Source: Thermoleophilaceae bacterium
GTDB taxonomy: Bacteria; Actinomycetota; Thermoleophilia; Solirubrobacterales; JACPNS01
DNA length: 6,195 nucleotides
Direction of reading: 5' to 3'
Assembly: GCA_016463365.1 (NCBI GenBank)
Contig: JAEMRJ010000124.1
Span: 1 to 6,195, forward strand
A program made the translations under genes and the position numbers. Below the pieces are notes generated by a model, which saw only the letters and a program-made list of their open reading frames with translations, did no database searches and was not told where the DNA came from. Shown piece by piece: positions 5,664-6,195 of this stretch (within the stretch, counting starts at the first letter, position 1; the number at the start of each line of letters is the position of its first letter).

Positions 5664-5668
5664 AGGAG
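5664..5668 (+). promoter_or_regulatory. Shine-Dalgarno that fixes the acyl-CoA dehydrogenase start
   Basis: AGGAG lies 10 nt before the GTG at 5679. It is the clearest ribosome-binding site in the window and supports that GTG as the start, which also gives the N-terminal length expected for the family. Confidence 0.65.
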
Positions 5669-5678
5669 CTACCTGACC

Positions 5679-6195
5679 GTGTCTGTCAATTTCCAGCTTT
5701 CCGACGAGCAGAAGCTCATGCAGGAGACGGCGAAGGACTTTGCCGTCAACGAGATCCGCCCCGTCGCCGAGCACCATGACCGCGACTCGATCTTCCCGCG
5801 TGAGATCATCAACAAGGCTTGGGAACTCGGCCTGATGAACACGACCATTCCAGAGGCCTACGGCGGAGCGGAGCTCGACTTTCTCTCTGGCAGCATCATC
5901 GAAGAGCAGCTCTCCTGGGGCTGCAGCGGCATCGCCACTTCAATCTTCACCAACGGCCTGGCTTCCATGCCCGTCGAACTCGGTGGCTCTGAAGAGGTCA
6001 AGAAGAAGTACCTCTCGCAGCTCGTCGAAGAGCCCAAGCTGGCTTCCTTCTGCCTGACCGAGCCCGAGGCCGGTTCAGACGTCTCCTCGATGAAGACGAC
6101 CGCGATCAAGAAGGGCGACAAGTACGTCCTCAACGGCTCCAAGTGCTTCATCACCAACGGCTCACACGCCGACTGGTACACCGTCTACGCCAAGA
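5679..6195 (+). CDS. Acyl-CoA dehydrogenase, medium-chain type, N-terminal part (runs off the right edge)
   Basis: The first 172 codons are present from GTG 5679. The protein is a cytosolic FAD flavoenzyme that forms the alpha,beta double bond of acyl-CoA in the first step of beta-oxidation, passing electrons to electron-transfer flavoprotein. The N-terminal helical domain (FQLSDEQKLMQETAKDFA, WELGLMNTTIPEAYGG at 48-63) closely follows the mature mammalian medium-chain enzyme, including the WELGLMNT block. Residues 125-137 (CLTEPEAGSDVSS) fit the acyl-CoA dehydrogenase signature 1, and NGSKCFITNG (152-161) is the flavin-contacting strand region, with Cys at the usual Trp position. The catalytic Glu and the C-terminal domain lie beyond the window. 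It has its own intergenic region and a good Shine-Dalgarno, so it probably starts a new transcript. Chain-length preference is inferred from overall resemblance; short-chain or branched-chain substrates remain possible. Confidence 0.93.
   Translation, partial: MSVNFQLSDEQKLMQETAKDFAVNEIRPVAEHHDRDSIFPREIINKAWELGLMNTTIPEAYGGAELDFLSGSIIEEQLSWGCSGIATSIFTNGLASMPVELGGSEEVKKKYLSQLVEEPKLASFCLTEPEAGSDVSSMKTTAIKKGDKYVLNGSKCFITNGSHADWYTVYAK

Larger units (their letters stand above)
5514..5678. other. Intergenic region before the acyl-CoA dehydrogenase gene
   Basis: This 165 bp stretch separates the antiporter operon from the acyl-CoA dehydrogenase gene. It has no strong hairpin followed by a T-run, so no intrinsic terminator is evident. 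It holds a 12 bp inverted repeat (5558-5569), a possible -10 element TACACT (5576-5581) lacking a good -35, and a Shine-Dalgarno at 5664-5668. A 30-codon open frame (5584-5676) is not supported as a gene. Confidence 0.6.

Noticed and set aside
5584..5676. A 30-codon open frame (ATG 5584, stop TGA at 5674-5676) ending 2 nt before the acyl-CoA dehydrogenase GTG; possible leader peptide
   Set aside because: It has no Shine-Dalgarno, no recognisable peptide features, and the only nearby promoter candidate would start transcription after its ATG.

Overview
The window reads as a piece of a high-GC actinobacterial chromosome. GC-rich third positions, GTG and TTG starts, weak or absent Shine-Dalgarno sequences, secreted proteins ending in an Ig-like 'KDLAGN' module, and tandem LppX/LprG-like proteins together suggest a Thermoleophilia/Solirubrobacterales-type organism. 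That placement is inference from gene style; there is no marker gene here. No RNA genes, mobile elements or CRISPR arrays are visible, and genes fill almost all of the window.

Left part (1-2535, minus strand): a tight three-gene operon read right to left. It holds two exported paralogs related to the C-terminal domain of D-glucuronyl C5-epimerase (434 aa, then 382 aa, 6 bp apart). After 12 bp comes the first 21 codons of an ArsA/Get3-type ATPase, cut by the window edge. The two paralogs share nearly all signature blocks and a C-terminal cysteine pair. The first carries an extra beta-rich tail. Both have Gly where the vertebrate epimerase has a Glu next to an active-site Tyr.

Centre (2536-2625): a 90 bp divergent intergenic region that must hold promoters for both directions. 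I can propose only weak candidates.

Right-centre (2626-5513, plus strand): a compact operon of a membrane-anchored LppX/LprG-like protein (319 aa), a related lipoprotein (266 aa, lipobox Cys24), and a CAX-family Ca2+/H+ antiporter. Gaps are 13 bp and about 4 bp. The two extracytoplasmic proteins share an NQPVxxExP motif near the C-terminus and look like diverged paralogs. Their link to cation export is inferred from gene order only.

Right end (5514-6195): a 165 bp non-coding stretch with a short inverted repeat and a weak promoter candidate, then the first 172 codons of a medium-chain-type acyl-CoA dehydrogenase with a clear Shine-Dalgarno sequence. It runs off the window and appears to be a separate transcription unit for fatty-acid beta-oxidation.
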